From contig JALOAS010000019.1 of the NCBI GenBank assembly GCA_023228705.1, positions 1-37,396 on the forward strand: 37,396 nt of DNA, given 5' to 3'. The notes below the pieces were generated by a model, which searched no databases, was not told where the DNA came from, and saw only the letters and a list, made by a program, of their open reading frames with translations. Below, piece by piece: positions 1 through 8,647 of the stretch. Positions within the stretch are counted from its first letter, which is position 1, and every line of letters starts with the position of its first letter. A program made the position numbers and the translations under genes. This stretch comes from Ottowia sp. GTDB taxonomy: Bacteria > Pseudomonadota > Gammaproteobacteria > Burkholderiales > Burkholderiaceae_C.

Positions 1-674
<674 letters not shown>

Positions 675-1014
675 GCGCGGGCGGTCACGGCCGTCTCCGA
701 ATCGGATAAAAAATGGCGTGCAGGTGGTGCTATCGTCTCAGCTGCTTCGCCCAAATTTTTACCTGATTGGCAAGCGTCGTCAGCTCACCGGAATGACAGA
801 TGACCTTGGCCCATGAGGGTTTGCCGTCAGGCGTTGAGCGTTGAGCGTGGCGGGCAAACGCTGGACGCTGGACGCAATTCGCTCAACCTCATCAGAGCGC
901 CAGCGAGGTCATCCGTCATGCGCCTGATGTTGCTGGGCATCGTTTCCAATCAGAAATTTTTTATGCGGCACAAGTTATTGTATGCGCTGTAAAATACTGA
1001 TTTATATGATTATT
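675..1014. other. Non-coding gap between hisF and tRNA-Ser, carrying a dispersed repeat
   Basis: This 340-bp stretch has no convincing gene. Its middle (831-924) holds copy 1 of a repeat that recurs near htpG. The last ~70 bases (about 945-1014) are clearly AT-rich against the GC-rich background and lie just 3' of the minus-strand tRNA. No strong terminator for hisF or the tRNA was found. Confidence 0.7.
831..924 (+). repeat. Dispersed intergenic repeat, copy 1
   Basis: The copy starts with two 7-bp units GCGTTGA (831-844) and, after a 9-base loop region, has two units CGCTGGA (859-872). Bases 831-848 and 858-875 are an imperfect inverted repeat: each mismatch site has a possible G.U wobble beside a G.G mismatch. 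Next come CGCTCAAC (880-887) and a tail at 887-924 ending in CGTCATGCGCC. The same CGCTCAAC and tail recur on the opposite strand at 11262-11338, where the other copy carries two short insertions. This shows two members of one repeat family in opposite orientation. The function is unknown. Confidence 0.8.
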
Positions 1015-1102
1015 TGGCGGAAGCGGTGAGATTCGAACTCACGAACGGTTGCCCGTTGCCGGTTTTCAAGACCGGTGCAATCGACCACTCTGCCACGCTT
1101 CC
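1015..1102 (-). tRNA. serT: tRNA-Ser (UGA anticodon)
   Basis: On the minus strand the 88-nt sequence starts GGAAGCG, which pairs with CGCTTCC at the 3' end, followed by discriminator G and an encoded CCA. The anticodon stem-loop reads CCGGT-CTTGAAA-ACCGG with anticodon TGA, decoding UCN serine codons. The long variable arm (a CAACGGGCAACCGTT-like hairpin) is typical of class II serine tRNAs, and the T arm has GAGTTCGAATCTC. All stems close, so it looks functional. Confidence 0.96.
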
Positions 1103-1149
1103 GTAAGGGCCTGGCCCGCTTCTGCGACTGCGGCGGGCGGCTCCGGGTC

Positions 1150-1178
1150 ATTTTAAGCGGCTGGCCCGGCAGGTTCCA
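1150..1178 (-). promoter_or_regulatory. Candidate promoter of tRNA-Ser
   Basis: On the minus strand, TGGAAC (1173-1178) and TAAAAT (1150-1155) are separated by exactly 17 bp, about 48 bp upstream of the tRNA 5' end. A GC-rich stretch follows the -10, as is common at stable-RNA promoters. The -35 matches only half the consensus. Confidence 0.4.
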
Positions 1179-1185
1179 GAAAAAC

Positions 1186-1210
1186 AAAGCCCGCTGCGGG
1201 AGCGGGCTTT
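1186..1210 (-). terminator. Rho-independent terminator of rpmB-rpmG
   Basis: Perfect 10-bp arms AAAGCCCGCT (1186-1195) and AGCGGGCTTT (1201-1210) flank a 5-base loop. On the minus strand the stem is followed by TGTTTTTC, a good U-tract. It lies 45 bp after the rpmG stop and upstream of the tRNA promoter. Confidence 0.9.
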
Positions 1211-1254
1211 GCGCAATACGGGGCAACATTGGCCCGCTCGGTCACTTTCGTCAC

Positions 1255-1425
1255 TTACTTGAGCTTGACCTCTTTGTATTCCACGTGCTTGCGCGCCTTG
1301 GGGTCGAACTTCTTGATCAACATCTTTTCAGGCATGTTGCGCTTGTTCTTGGTCGTGGTGTAGAAGTGACCGGTGCCGGCCGTGGATTCCAGCTTGATCT
1401 TTTCGCGTCCGCCTTTGGTGGCCAT
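1255..1425 (-). CDS. rpmG: 50S ribosomal protein L33
   Basis: Small basic protein of the large ribosomal subunit near the E site. The 56-residue product starts MATKGGREKIKLESTAGTGH and continues FYTTTKNKRN, MPEKMLIKKFDP and KHVEYKEVKLK, the standard proteobacterial L33 pattern and length. It has no CxxC pairs, so it is the zinc-independent (C-minus) form. An AAAGGA ribosome-binding site precedes the ATG by 8 bases. It is the second gene of the rpmB-rpmG pair, 32 bp after rpmB, and ends just before a strong terminator. Confidence 0.97.
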   Translation of the reverse strand: MATKGGREKIKLESTAGTGHFYTTTKNKRNMPEKMLIKKFDPKARKHVEYKEVKLK

Positions 1426-1457
1426 GTGCGTTTCCTTTGCTTGTGTGACTTCAGGCT

Positions 1458-1694
1458 TCAGGCTTGCGTGCCGCGGCCGCGGATGCGACCCAGCACGACG
1501 TCTATGCCGTCGCGGTCAATGATGCGCAGGCCGGCGCCCGAGACGCGCAGGCGGACCCAGCGGTTCTCGCTCTGGACCCAGAACCTGCGCGACTGCAGGT
1601 TGGGCAAAAAGCGGCGCTTGGTCTTGATGTTGGAGTGCGAGACCTTGTGCCCCACCATGGGCTTCTTGCCCGTGACTTCACAGATGCGTGCCAT
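1458..1694 (-). CDS. rpmB: 50S ribosomal protein L28
   Basis: Large-subunit ribosomal protein of 78 residues, the usual length. The N-terminus MARICEVTGKKPMVGHKVSH, then SNIKTKRRFLPNLQSRRFWV and VRLRVSGAGLRIIDRDGID, is diagnostic. A longer open frame extends upstream to 1847, but the ATG at 1694 is the family start and has an AAGG-type ribosome-binding site. It leads the rpmB-rpmG operon, likely from its own promoter just beyond the trxB stop. Confidence 0.97.
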   Translation of the reverse strand: MARICEVTGKKPMVGHKVSHSNIKTKRRFLPNLQSRRFWVQSENRWVRLRVSGAGLRIIDRDGIDVVLGRIRGRGTQA

Positions 1695-1864
1695 GAGAGT
1701 GCCTTGTTGTGTATCTGGTTTGAAGAGCCATGTCGCGCGCTGGCTGCCGGATCGGGTGCGGTTCTGCGATCCCAAGGGCAGGCAGCAGGCGCGCCGCTCC
1801 TGCTGTTCATTGCTGGTTGCGCCCAGCATGCCGCTTGCCCGCCGCAAGACGGCAAAGACTCTCG

Positions 1865-1885
1865 ATTATAGCTGAATCCGTACCT
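1865..1885 (-). promoter_or_regulatory. Candidate rpmB promoter
   Basis: A perfect TATAAT lies on the minus strand at 1865-1870, 171 bp upstream of the rpmB ATG. The best -35 candidate, CTGAAC, matches 3 of 6 consensus bases at a short 15-bp spacing and partly overlaps the 3' end of trxB that begins at 1888. If real, it gives the ribosomal pair transcription independent of trxB. Confidence 0.4.
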
Positions 1886-1887
1886 GT

Positions 1888-2844
1888 TCAGCTCTCTTCC
1901 AGCTGCTCCAGGTAGCGCTGCGCGTCCAGCGCGGCCATGCAGCCGGTTCCGGCGCTGGTCACGGCCTGCCGGTAGACGTGGTCCTGCACGTCGCCGGCGG
2001 CAAACACGCCGGGGATGCTGGTCTGCGTGGCAAACCCCTGGTGGCCACCGCGCGTCTGGATGTAGCCGTTTTCCATGTCCAGTTGTCCCTTGAAGATGCC
2101 GGTGTTGGGGCTGTGGCCAATGGCGATGAAGCAGCCGAGCAGGGCGATCTCTTCGGCCTCGTCGCTCTGGACGTTGCGGATGCGAATGCCGGTGACGCCG
2201 TTGTCGTCTCCCAGCACTTCGTCGAGCACGTAAAAGAGCTTCAGCTCGATCTTGCCCGCCGCCACCCTTTCCATCAGCTTGTCCACGAGGATGGGCTCGG
2301 CCCGGAACTTGTCGCGCCGGTGCACCAGGGTGACCTTGCGCGCGATGCCGGCCAGGTACAGCGCTTCTTCAACGGCGGTGTTGCCGCCGCCGATGACGCA
2401 GACATCCTGCTCGCGGTAAAAGAAACCATCGCAGGTGGCGCAGGCCGAGACGCCGCGGCCCTTGTATGCTTCTTCGGAGTCCAGCCCCAGGTACTTGGCC
2501 GATGCGCCGGTGGCGATGATGAGGCTGTCGCAGGTGTAGGTGCCGCTGTCGCCCGTCAGGGTGAACGGGCGCTGGCCCAGGTCCGCGGTGTGGATGTGGT
2601 CAAAAATGATTTCCGTGTCGAAGCGCTCGGCATGCGCCTGGAAGCGCTGCATCAGCTCCGGGCCCTGGACGCCGGTGGCGTCCGCTGGCCAGTTGTCCAC
2701 ATCGGTGGTGGTGGTGAGTTGGCCACCTGGCTCTATGCCGGTGATCAGGACCGGATTCAGGTTGGCGCGGGCGGCATAGACGGCGGCGGTGTAGCCGGCG
2801 GGCCCGGAGCCGAGGATGAGTACGCGGGCGTGCTTGTTCGCCAT
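1888..2844 (-). CDS. trxB: Thioredoxin-disulfide reductase
   Basis: Cytoplasmic FAD enzyme that passes electrons from NADPH to thioredoxin. The 318-residue protein shows the FAD-binding GSGPAGYTAA (12-21), the redox-active CATC (135-138), the NADPH-binding GGGNTAVE (152-159) with HRRDKFRA (175-182), and FAAGDVQD (281-288) near the end. All key residues are present and the length matches low-molecular-weight TrxB. The frame is open 11 codons further upstream, but MANKHARVLILGSG fits the family start. Next to ftsK and lolA it forms the conserved proteobacterial trxB/ftsK/lolA neighbourhood, here divergent from ftsK. Confidence 0.97.
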   Translation of the reverse strand: MANKHARVLILGSGPAGYTAAVYAARANLNPVLITGIEPGGQLTTTTDVDNWPADATGVQGPELMQRFQAHAERFDTEIIFDHIHTADLGQRPFTLTGDSGTYTCDSLIIATGASAKYLGLDSEEAYKGRGVSACATCDGFFYREQDVCVIGGGNTAVEEALYLAGIARKVTLVHRRDKFRAEPILVDKLMERVAAGKIELKLFYVLDEVLGDDNGVTGIRIRNVQSDEAEEIALLGCFIAIGHSPNTGIFKGQLDMENGYIQTRGGHQGFATQTSIPGVFAAGDVQDHVYRQAVTSAGTGCMAALDAQRYLEQLEES

Positions 2845-3181
2845 ATTGGATGGACCTGTCTTGTGCGGCAGCGGCACCAGGGCCTGTGGTCATGTCCTGC
2901 GCCCGCGCTGGCCGGCAAAATCGCTTGGTCGTCGGTGCATGAACATGCCATGGACAAAAGCCATGGCAGTGCCTTGCGCCGGGTCCGGAGCCGCCTTGCA
3001 GCACCGCGGGACGCCATCAAATCAATTCACAGGTTCTGGCCGTGCAACAATTGAACGTTCCGCAGGCAGGTGGTAGGGTTGCATGTTGCTGCCGCGGGAT
3101 GAAGCCCTCCATTCTATGGACATGCGACAAACGCGGTGATTCGGATGCCCGGATCGGCTGCTTCAGGATTTTTGCGGGTAC
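2845..3181. other. Divergent intergenic region trxB / ftsK
   Basis: These 337 bp separate the divergent trxB and ftsK starts and must hold both promoters. No confident -35/-10 pair, operator or small gene was found. Open frames here are extensions or shadows of neighbours. Confidence 0.5.
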
Positions 3182-5509
3182 ATGGCTCAATCGATCAATA
3201 CGCCCAACAGCGCCCGACCGGTCACGCCGGTCCGTTCCGGACTGCGCCGGCTGGGGCAGGAGCTGGGCCTGGTGGTGGGGCTGGCGCTGCTGGTCTTTGT
3301 CGTCCTTGCGCTGCTCAGCTACTCGCCGCAGGACGCCGCCTGGTCCACGTCGGGCAGCGGCCAGACCATCAGCAACTGGGGTGGCCAGCTGGGCGCGCTG
3401 ATGGCCGATCTGCTGTACGTGATGCTGGGCTTCTCGGCCTGGTGGTGCGTGGCGGCGGCGGTGTACGCGTGGGTCCGCGCCGTACGCCGCTGGATGATGG
3501 CCAAGGGGCTGACGCATCCGCCGGCGCAGGTGGCGCGCGCGCTGCTGCCGCGCCGCTGGGCGTTCTGGCTGGGCCTGGTACTGGTGGTGGCATCGAGCAC
3601 CGGGCTGGAGTGGAGCCGGCTGCATCGGTTTGACGCGGTGTTGCCGCAAAATGCCGGCGGCATCGTTGGGTTGCTGGGCGGCCCGCTGGCCGAGCACTGG
3701 CTGGGCTTCACCGGCTCGGCGTTGCTGGGCATCGTGGCGCTGGTGCTGGGCACGTCGTTGCTGTTTGACTTTTCCTGGGCCCGCTTTGCCGAGCGCGTGG
3801 GCGCCGTGTTGTCTGGCCTGTTTGCCCGGGTCCGGCGGCGCCGCGAGCAGGAGCAGGATGCGCAGCTGGGACGAGAGGCGGCACGGGAACGCGACGAGCA
3901 GCTGGCGCGCAGGCGCGAAGCGGCGCGGCGTGACCCGCAGGAGTCGGTGCTGATTGCCCGGCCCGTGACGCAGGTCAAGAAGAGCGAGCGCGTGGTCAAG
4001 GAAAAGCAGAAGCCGCTGTTCAACGAGATGCCGGACGACCGGCTGCCGCGCGTCGACCTGCTCGACCAGGCGCCGGCCGAGACGGAAAGCGTGGACGCCG
4101 AGACGCTGGAGATGACCAGCCGCCTCATCGAGAAAAAGCTGGGCGACTTTGGCGTCGAGGTGAAGGTGGTGGCGGCGGCACCCGGCCCGGTGGTCACGCG
4201 CTACGAGATCGAGCCGGCCACCGGCGTCAAGGGCGCGCAGATCGTCAACCTGACCAAGGACCTGGCGCGCTCGCTGAGCCTGGTGTCCATCCGCGTCATA
4301 GAGACTATCCCCGGCAAGCGCTACATGGCGCTGGAGCTGCCCAACGTCAAGCGGCAGATGATCTACCTGTCGGACATCCTGGGCTCGCAGGTGTACAACA
4401 GCTCGCGCTCGCTGCTGACCATGGGGCTGGGCAAGGACATCGTCGGCAAGCCGGTGGTGGCCAACCTGGCCCGGATGCCGCACCTGCTGGTGGCCGGGAC
4501 CACCGGATCGGGCAAGTCGGTGGGAATCAACGCCATGATCCTCTCGTTCCTGTACAAGGCAGAGCCCAGGGACGTGCGGCTGCTGCTGATCGACCCCAAG
4601 ATGCTGGAGATGTCGGTCTACGAGGGCATCCCGCACCTGCTGGCGCCGGTGGTCACCGACATGAAGCAGGCCGCGCATGGGCTGAACTGGTGCGTGGGCG
4701 AGATGGAGCGGCGCTACAAGCTCATGAGCAAGCTGGGCGTGCGCAACCTGGCCGGCTTCAACAGCAGGATCGCCGAAGCCGAGGCGCGGGGCGAGAAGAT
4801 AGGCAACCCGTTCAGCCTCACGCCGGAGGAGCCGGAGCCGCTGGAGCACCTGCCGCAGATCGTCATCGTCATCGACGAGCTGGCCGACCTGATGATGGTG
4901 GTGGGCAAGAAGATTGAGGAGCTGATTGCCCGGCTGGCGCAAAAGGCGCGTGCTGCAGGCATCCACCTGATCCTGGCCACGCAGCGACCCAGCGTGGACG
5001 TCATCACGGGCCTCATCAAGGCCAACATCCCGGCGCGGATCTCTTTTCACGTGAGCAGCAAGGTGGACAGCCGCACCATCCTGGACCAGATGGGCGCCGA
5101 GGCGCTGCTGGGGCAGGGCGACATGCTGTACCTGGCCAATGGTTCCGGGCTGCCGGTGCGCGTGCACGGCGCGTTTGTCAGCGACGAGGAAGTGCTGCGC
5201 GTGGTTGACTACCTGAAGGAGCAGGGCGAGGCCGAGTACCTCGACGGCGTGCTGGAAGGCGGAGCCGCCGACGAGGGCGGCGAGCTGCTTGGCGGCGACG
5301 ACGACGCCGAGCAGGACCCCATGTACGATCGTGCGGTGGCGGTGGTGCTGGAGAACAACAAGGCCAGCATCTCGCTGGTGCAGCGCCACTTGCGCATAGG
5401 CTACAACCGCGCGGCGCGGCTGGTCGAGGCGATGGAGATGGCCGGGCTGGTCTCGTCCATGTCGTCCAGCGGCAAGCGCGACGTGCTGGTGCCCGACCGC
5501 GTTGAATGA
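3182..5509 (+). CDS. ftsK: DNA translocase FtsK
   Basis: Septal DNA pump that clears chromosome termini and activates XerCD at dif. The 775-residue protein has four hydrophobic segments in the first ~200 residues (about 30-46, 78-98, 127-143, 175-196) for septum anchoring. A charged linker of ~80 residues rich in Arg/Glu follows, then the RecA-like motor with Walker A GTTGSGKS (439-446) and Walker B VIVIDELAD (about 561-569). The C-terminal winged-helix gamma domain (about 703-770, with ISLVQRHLRIGYNRAARLVE) reads KOPS sequences. The linker is much shorter than in E. coli FtsK (1329 aa), as is common outside enterics. The ribosome-binding site is weak. Confidence 0.97.
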   Translation: MAQSINTPNSARPVTPVRSGLRRLGQELGLVVGLALLVFVVLALLSYSPQDAAWSTSGSGQTISNWGGQLGALMADLLYVMLGFSAWWCVAAAVYAWVRAVRRWMMAKGLTHPPAQVARALLPRRWAFWLGLVLVVASSTGLEWSRLHRFDAVLPQNAGGIVGLLGGPLAEHWLGFTGSALLGIVALVLGTSLLFDFSWARFAERVGAVLSGLFARVRRRREQEQDAQLGREAARERDEQLARRREAARRDPQESVLIARPVTQVKKSERVVKEKQKPLFNEMPDDRLPRVDLLDQAPAETESVDAETLEMTSRLIEKKLGDFGVEVKVVAAAPGPVVTRYEIEPATGVKGAQIVNLTKDLARSLSLVSIRVIETIPGKRYMALELPNVKRQMIYLSDILGSQVYNSSRSLLTMGLGKDIVGKPVVANLARMPHLLVAGTTGSGKSVGINAMILSFLYKAEPRDVRLLLIDPKMLEMSVYEGIPHLLAPVVTDMKQAAHGLNWCVGEMERRYKLMSKLGVRNLAGFNSRIAEAEARGEKIGNPFSLTPEEPEPLEHLPQIVIVIDELADLMMVVGKKIEELIARLAQKARAAGIHLILATQRPSVDVITGLIKANIPARISFHVSSKVDSRTILDQMGAEALLGQGDMLYLANGSGLPVRVHGAFVSDEEVLRVVDYLKEQGEAEYLDGVLEGGAADEGGELLGGDDDAEQDPMYDRAVAVVLENNKASISLVQRHLRIGYNRAARLVEAMEMAGLVSSMSSSGKRDVLVPDRVE

Positions 5510-5610
5510 CCTGGCACGTGGGCTCATCCAGCCTGCGCCGCTGGCGATCGCGTGGGCGAGCGGGCCAGGCCATGACTGAACCTTTGCCGTGGTGGCGGAT
5601 CGGACGCTGA

Positions 5611-6264
5611 ATGAATCTCCTGCGAACTTCCGTACTTGTGCTGGCCGGCATGATGCTGGCGCTGGCAGCCGTTCTTCCGGCCCGCGCCGACGGATTGCAG
5701 AGCCTGGACGCGTTCATCAGCCACACGCACTCCGGCGCGGCCGACTTCGTGCAGACGGTCACCTCGCCCGGTGCCAAGGGGCAGCCCGACCGGGTCAGAA
5801 AATCCAGCGGGCGGTTCATGTTCGAGCGCCCGGGGCGGTTCCGCTTTGACTACGTCAAGCCGTTTGAACAGGAGATCGTTGCCGATGGACAGACGCTGTG
5901 GCTGTACGACGTTGACCTGGAGCAGGTGACCCGGCGCCCGCAGGAGCAGGTGCTGGGCCAGACGCCGGCGGCGCTGGTGGCTGCCGCGGCGGACGTCAAG
6001 GCGCTGGATGCGGATTTCAAGCTGGCAGCGCAACCCGACGAGGACGGCCTGCAGTGGGTCGAGGCCACGCCCCGCCAGGCCGATGGCCAGCTGCAGGCCG
6101 TGCGCATGGGCTTTGACGGCGAGCGCCTGGCCGTGCTTGAGATCCTGGACAGCTTTGGCCAGCAGTCGGTGCTGCACTTCAGCAACTTCCAGGACAACCC
6201 CGACCTGCCGGACGATACCTTTGTGTTTGCTCCGCCCGCTGGCGTAGACGTCATTCAGCCCTGA
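5611..6264 (+). CDS. lolA: Outer-membrane lipoprotein carrier protein LolA
   Basis: Periplasmic chaperone that takes lipoproteins from LolCDE and delivers them to LolB at the outer membrane. The 217-residue product begins with a clear signal peptide (MNLLRTSVLVLAGMMLALAA, probable cleavage after ARA near residue 26). It then shows LolA features: FMFERPGRFRFDY, IVADGQTLWLYDVDLEQVT and the C-terminal LPDDTFVFAPPAGVDVI. It lies 101 bp after ftsK on the same strand, the standard order in Proteobacteria. The rarA and serS genes that often follow are replaced here by a hydrolase gene. Confidence 0.95.
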   Translation: MNLLRTSVLVLAGMMLALAAVLPARADGLQSLDAFISHTHSGAADFVQTVTSPGAKGQPDRVRKSSGRFMFERPGRFRFDYVKPFEQEIVADGQTLWLYDVDLEQVTRRPQEQVLGQTPAALVAAAADVKALDADFKLAAQPDEDGLQWVEATPRQADGQLQAVRMGFDGERLAVLEILDSFGQQSVLHFSNFQDNPDLPDDTFVFAPPAGVDVIQP

Positions 6265-6319
6265 CTCGATGCCGGCGCGCTGACGGACGTGGCTGGCGCC
6301 CGCCCGGGAATTCCAGGCC

Positions 6320-7291
6320 ATGGCAAACTCAGGGCTCATGCCAAGCTACACCTTCCTCAACGATGACATCGTCTGCATCGATACCGAGCAACTGCGGCCG
6401 GGACTGGCAGCCAGTTACCTGATCGGCAGCAACGGGCGTCATGCGTTTGTCGAGACGGGAACCAGCCTGTCCGTGCCGCTGCTGCTGGCGACGCTGGACG
6501 CGCTGGGCGTTGCGCGATCGGCGGTGGACTACGTCATGCCCACGCACGTGCACCTGGACCATGCCGGTGGCGCCGGTGCGCTGATGCAGGCGCTGCCGCA
6601 GGCCCGGCTCGTGATTCATCCACGCGGCGCCCGGCACATGATCGATCCGTCCCGGCTGATTGCGGGGGCAACGGCGGTCTATGGCGAAGACTTCATGCGC
6701 AAGACCTACGGCCGCATCGTTCCCGTGCCCGAGGAGCGGGTGCTGGTGGCCGAGGTGGAACCAGAGCGCGACTTTGCGCTGCAGCTGGGGCAGCGCAGAC
6801 TGGAGCTCATCGACGTGCAGGGGCACGCCCGCCATCACTACGCGATCTGGGATGCGCAGAGCCGCGGCTGGTTTTCAGGCGACACCTTTGGCAGTTCCTA
6901 CCGCGAACTGGACCAGGACGGCCGCGCGTACATCATGCCCACGACCACGCCGGTGCAATTTGACCCGCCGGCCTGGGAGCGCAGCCTGGGCCGCATGCTG
7001 GCGCGCGAGCCACGGCACGTCTACCTGACGCACTTCAGCCGCATTGACGACGTGGCGCTGCTGGGGCAGGAACTGCAGCAGGCGCTGGATGCGTATGTGC
7101 GCATGGCCCGCGGCGTGGCCGCCGGGCCGGACCGGCAGGAACTGCTGGCGGCGCGGCTCATGGCGTTTCACCTGGACCAGCTGCAGGCGCGCGGCCACCG
7201 CCTGTCGGTGGCGCGCCTGCGCGAGTTCATCACGCCGGATGTGCAGATCAATGCACAGGGGCTGGCGTTCTGGCTGGAGCACGCGGCCTGA
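6320..7291 (+). CDS. MBL-fold metallo-hydrolase
   Basis: Metallo-beta-lactamase-fold enzyme of 323 residues, substrate unknown. The metal-binding THVHLDHAGG (about 75-84) gives the HxHxDH signature. Further ligands are likely the His in VQGHARHHYAIWD and the Asp in WFSGDTFGSSYRE, and a late His lies in YLTHFSRIDD. There is no signal peptide, so it is probably cytoplasmic. A second ATG at 6338 (MPSYTFLNDD) has AGGG just upstream and may be the true start. The gene follows lolA by 55 bp and ends 18 bp from the convergent gluQRS. A glyoxalase-II-like or quinolone-type hydrolase role is possible but not shown. Confidence 0.88.
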   Translation: MANSGLMPSYTFLNDDIVCIDTEQLRPGLAASYLIGSNGRHAFVETGTSLSVPLLLATLDALGVARSAVDYVMPTHVHLDHAGGAGALMQALPQARLVIHPRGARHMIDPSRLIAGATAVYGEDFMRKTYGRIVPVPEERVLVAEVEPERDFALQLGQRRLELIDVQGHARHHYAIWDAQSRGWFSGDTFGSSYRELDQDGRAYIMPTTTPVQFDPPAWERSLGRMLAREPRHVYLTHFSRIDDVALLGQELQQALDAYVRMARGVAAGPDRQELLAARLMAFHLDQLQARGHRLSVARLREFITPDVQINAQGLAFWLEHAA

Positions 7292-7309
7292 GGCGGCGCG
7301 TGGACGGCT

Positions 7310-8212
7310 TCAGGCAGCGGTGCCATAAGTGCACTTCCAGCAGGCCGTGAGTTGCTGCAGCAGCTCGGGCACGGTCCGCCCGCGCGCCTCGATGCGCAAG
7401 CCCAGGTGGTGCGCGGTCCGCGCCAGCGCCTGCACCGGGTCGCCCAAGTCCACTTCCGTGGCGCCGTTTTGCTTGCTGAGCTTCTCCCCGTTGACGGCCC
7501 GCACCAGCGGCGTGTGCAGGTAGCGCGGCGTGGGCAGGCCCAGCGCCCGTTGCAGCAGGATCTGGCGCGCCGTGTTGTCGGCCAGGTCGGCGCCCCGGAC
7601 GATGTCGGTCACGCGCTGCGCGCTATCGTCAACAACCACCGCAAGCTGGTAGGCCCAGAGCCCATCTGCGCGCCTGAGGACGAAATCGCCCACCTGCGTT
7701 GCCACGTCCTGCTGCTGCCAGCCCAGGCGGCGATCCTGCCAGCGCAGCAGCTGCGGTTGGCCCGTATGCAGGCGCCACGCGCACGCCTTGCGGCCGGCCG
7801 GCCCGCCGTGCTCGGGACGGCAGGTCCCGGGGTAGGGCAGGGGCTGGCCCCGGCGCGGCGCGTGGCCGCGTGCGGCTGCGGCCCGCGCAATGTCCCGCCG
7901 CGAGCAGGCACAGGGATACGCGCGTTGCTGGCAAACCAGCTGGGCCAGCGCCTCTTCATAGCGGCGCGTGCGGCGTGTCTGCCAGGTGACCGGCGCATCT
8001 GGCAGCAGCCGGCATTGCGCGAGCTGCCACAGGATGTGGCGATCCATGCCGGGGATGCAGCGCTGCGTGTCCACGTCCTCGATGCGAAGCAGCCAGCGGC
8101 CGCCGTGCGCACGCGCGTCCAGCCAGCTTGCCAGCGCGGTGGCCAGCGATCCGGCGTGCAGCGGTCCGGTGGGTGAGGGGGCAAAGCGGCCTGTGTACAC
8201 GGCGTTGTGCAT
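7310..8212 (-). CDS. gluQ: Glutamyl-Q tRNA(Asp) synthetase
   Basis: Paralogue of the GluRS catalytic domain that glutamylates queuosine in the anticodon of tRNA-Asp; it does not charge a tRNA 3' end. The 300-residue length shows the lack of an anticodon-binding domain. Visible are GRFAPSPTGPLHAGS (8-22, HIGH-type), LLRIEDVDTQRC, the zinc site Cys101, Cys103, Tyr127 and Cys131, the core VVVDDSAQRVTDIVRGADL, and KLSKQNGA (244-251, KMSKS-type). The start has no strong ribosome-binding site. It lies 24 bp after the small Roadblock-like gene on the same strand. The symbol gluQRS is also used. Confidence 0.95.
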   Translation of the reverse strand: MHNAVYTGRFAPSPTGPLHAGSLATALASWLDARAHGGRWLLRIEDVDTQRCIPGMDRHILWQLAQCRLLPDAPVTWQTRRTRRYEEALAQLVCQQRAYPCACSRRDIARAAAARGHAPRRGQPLPYPGTCRPEHGGPAGRKACAWRLHTGQPQLLRWQDRRLGWQQQDVATQVGDFVLRRADGLWAYQLAVVVDDSAQRVTDIVRGADLADNTARQILLQRALGLPTPRYLHTPLVRAVNGEKLSKQNGATEVDLGDPVQALARTAHHLGLRIEARGRTVPELLQQLTACWKCTYGTAA

Positions 8213-8236
8213 TTTTGCACGTGGCCGTCCGCCGGG

Positions 8237-8647
8237 TCAGCCTGTCGGGGGGTCGTCTCGGTACGATTCCGACCGGGGGAGGCCGGAACGTGCGATGAAG
8301 CGTGCCAGGTTGTGCGCCCTGCGCTGCAGCTTGTCCCAGTCCAGGCTGGGGTTCTGGTCGGTCAGGATGAGCAGGATCAGCTGGTTGCCGCAGGGCAGCA
8401 ATGTCATGCGGCCATCCTCGTGGATCATGATGCCGGCCACCAGCGGCCCCATGCCGCGGAAGGTCCTGCCGCGGCCCCGGTACAGTTCCCAGTGCTCGGC
8501 AGCCGCATGCGCCATCTCGGCCAGCTCGGGAGCGTCGCCTGCGCGGTGCCAGATGGTACCGGTCGTGGTCTTCACCAGCGCGCAGGCGCGGATGCCCGGC
8601 GTCTGCGTCATGATCTCCAGGACGCCACGTAATGTCTTGTCGTTCAT
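8237..8647 (-). CDS. Roadblock/LC7-like domain protein
   Basis: A 136-residue soluble protein whose middle part resembles the Roadblock/LC7 fold. It has an N-terminal helix, ACALVKTTTGTIWHRAGD as strand-turn-strand, a helix (APELAEMAHAAAEHWELY), then GIMIHEDGRMTLLPCGNQ and LILLILTDQNPSLDW. Bacterial members often regulate small GTPases (as with MglA) or act in signalling, but no GTPase gene is nearby. The ATG is preceded by AGAGGAG at about 11 bases. It precedes gluQRS and may be co-transcribed with it. Family assignment rests on pattern only. Confidence 0.7.
   Translation of the reverse strand: MNDKTLRGVLEIMTQTPGIRACALVKTTTGTIWHRAGDAPELAEMAHAAAEHWELYRGRGRTFRGMGPLVAGIMIHEDGRMTLLPCGNQLILLILTDQNPSLDWDKLQRRAHNLARFIARSGLPRSESYRDDPPTG

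Noticed and set aside
3017..5527. 836-codon open frame antisense to ftsK
   Set aside because: Same shadow pattern (His/Arg/Gln/Ala-rich) over a certain ftsK gene.
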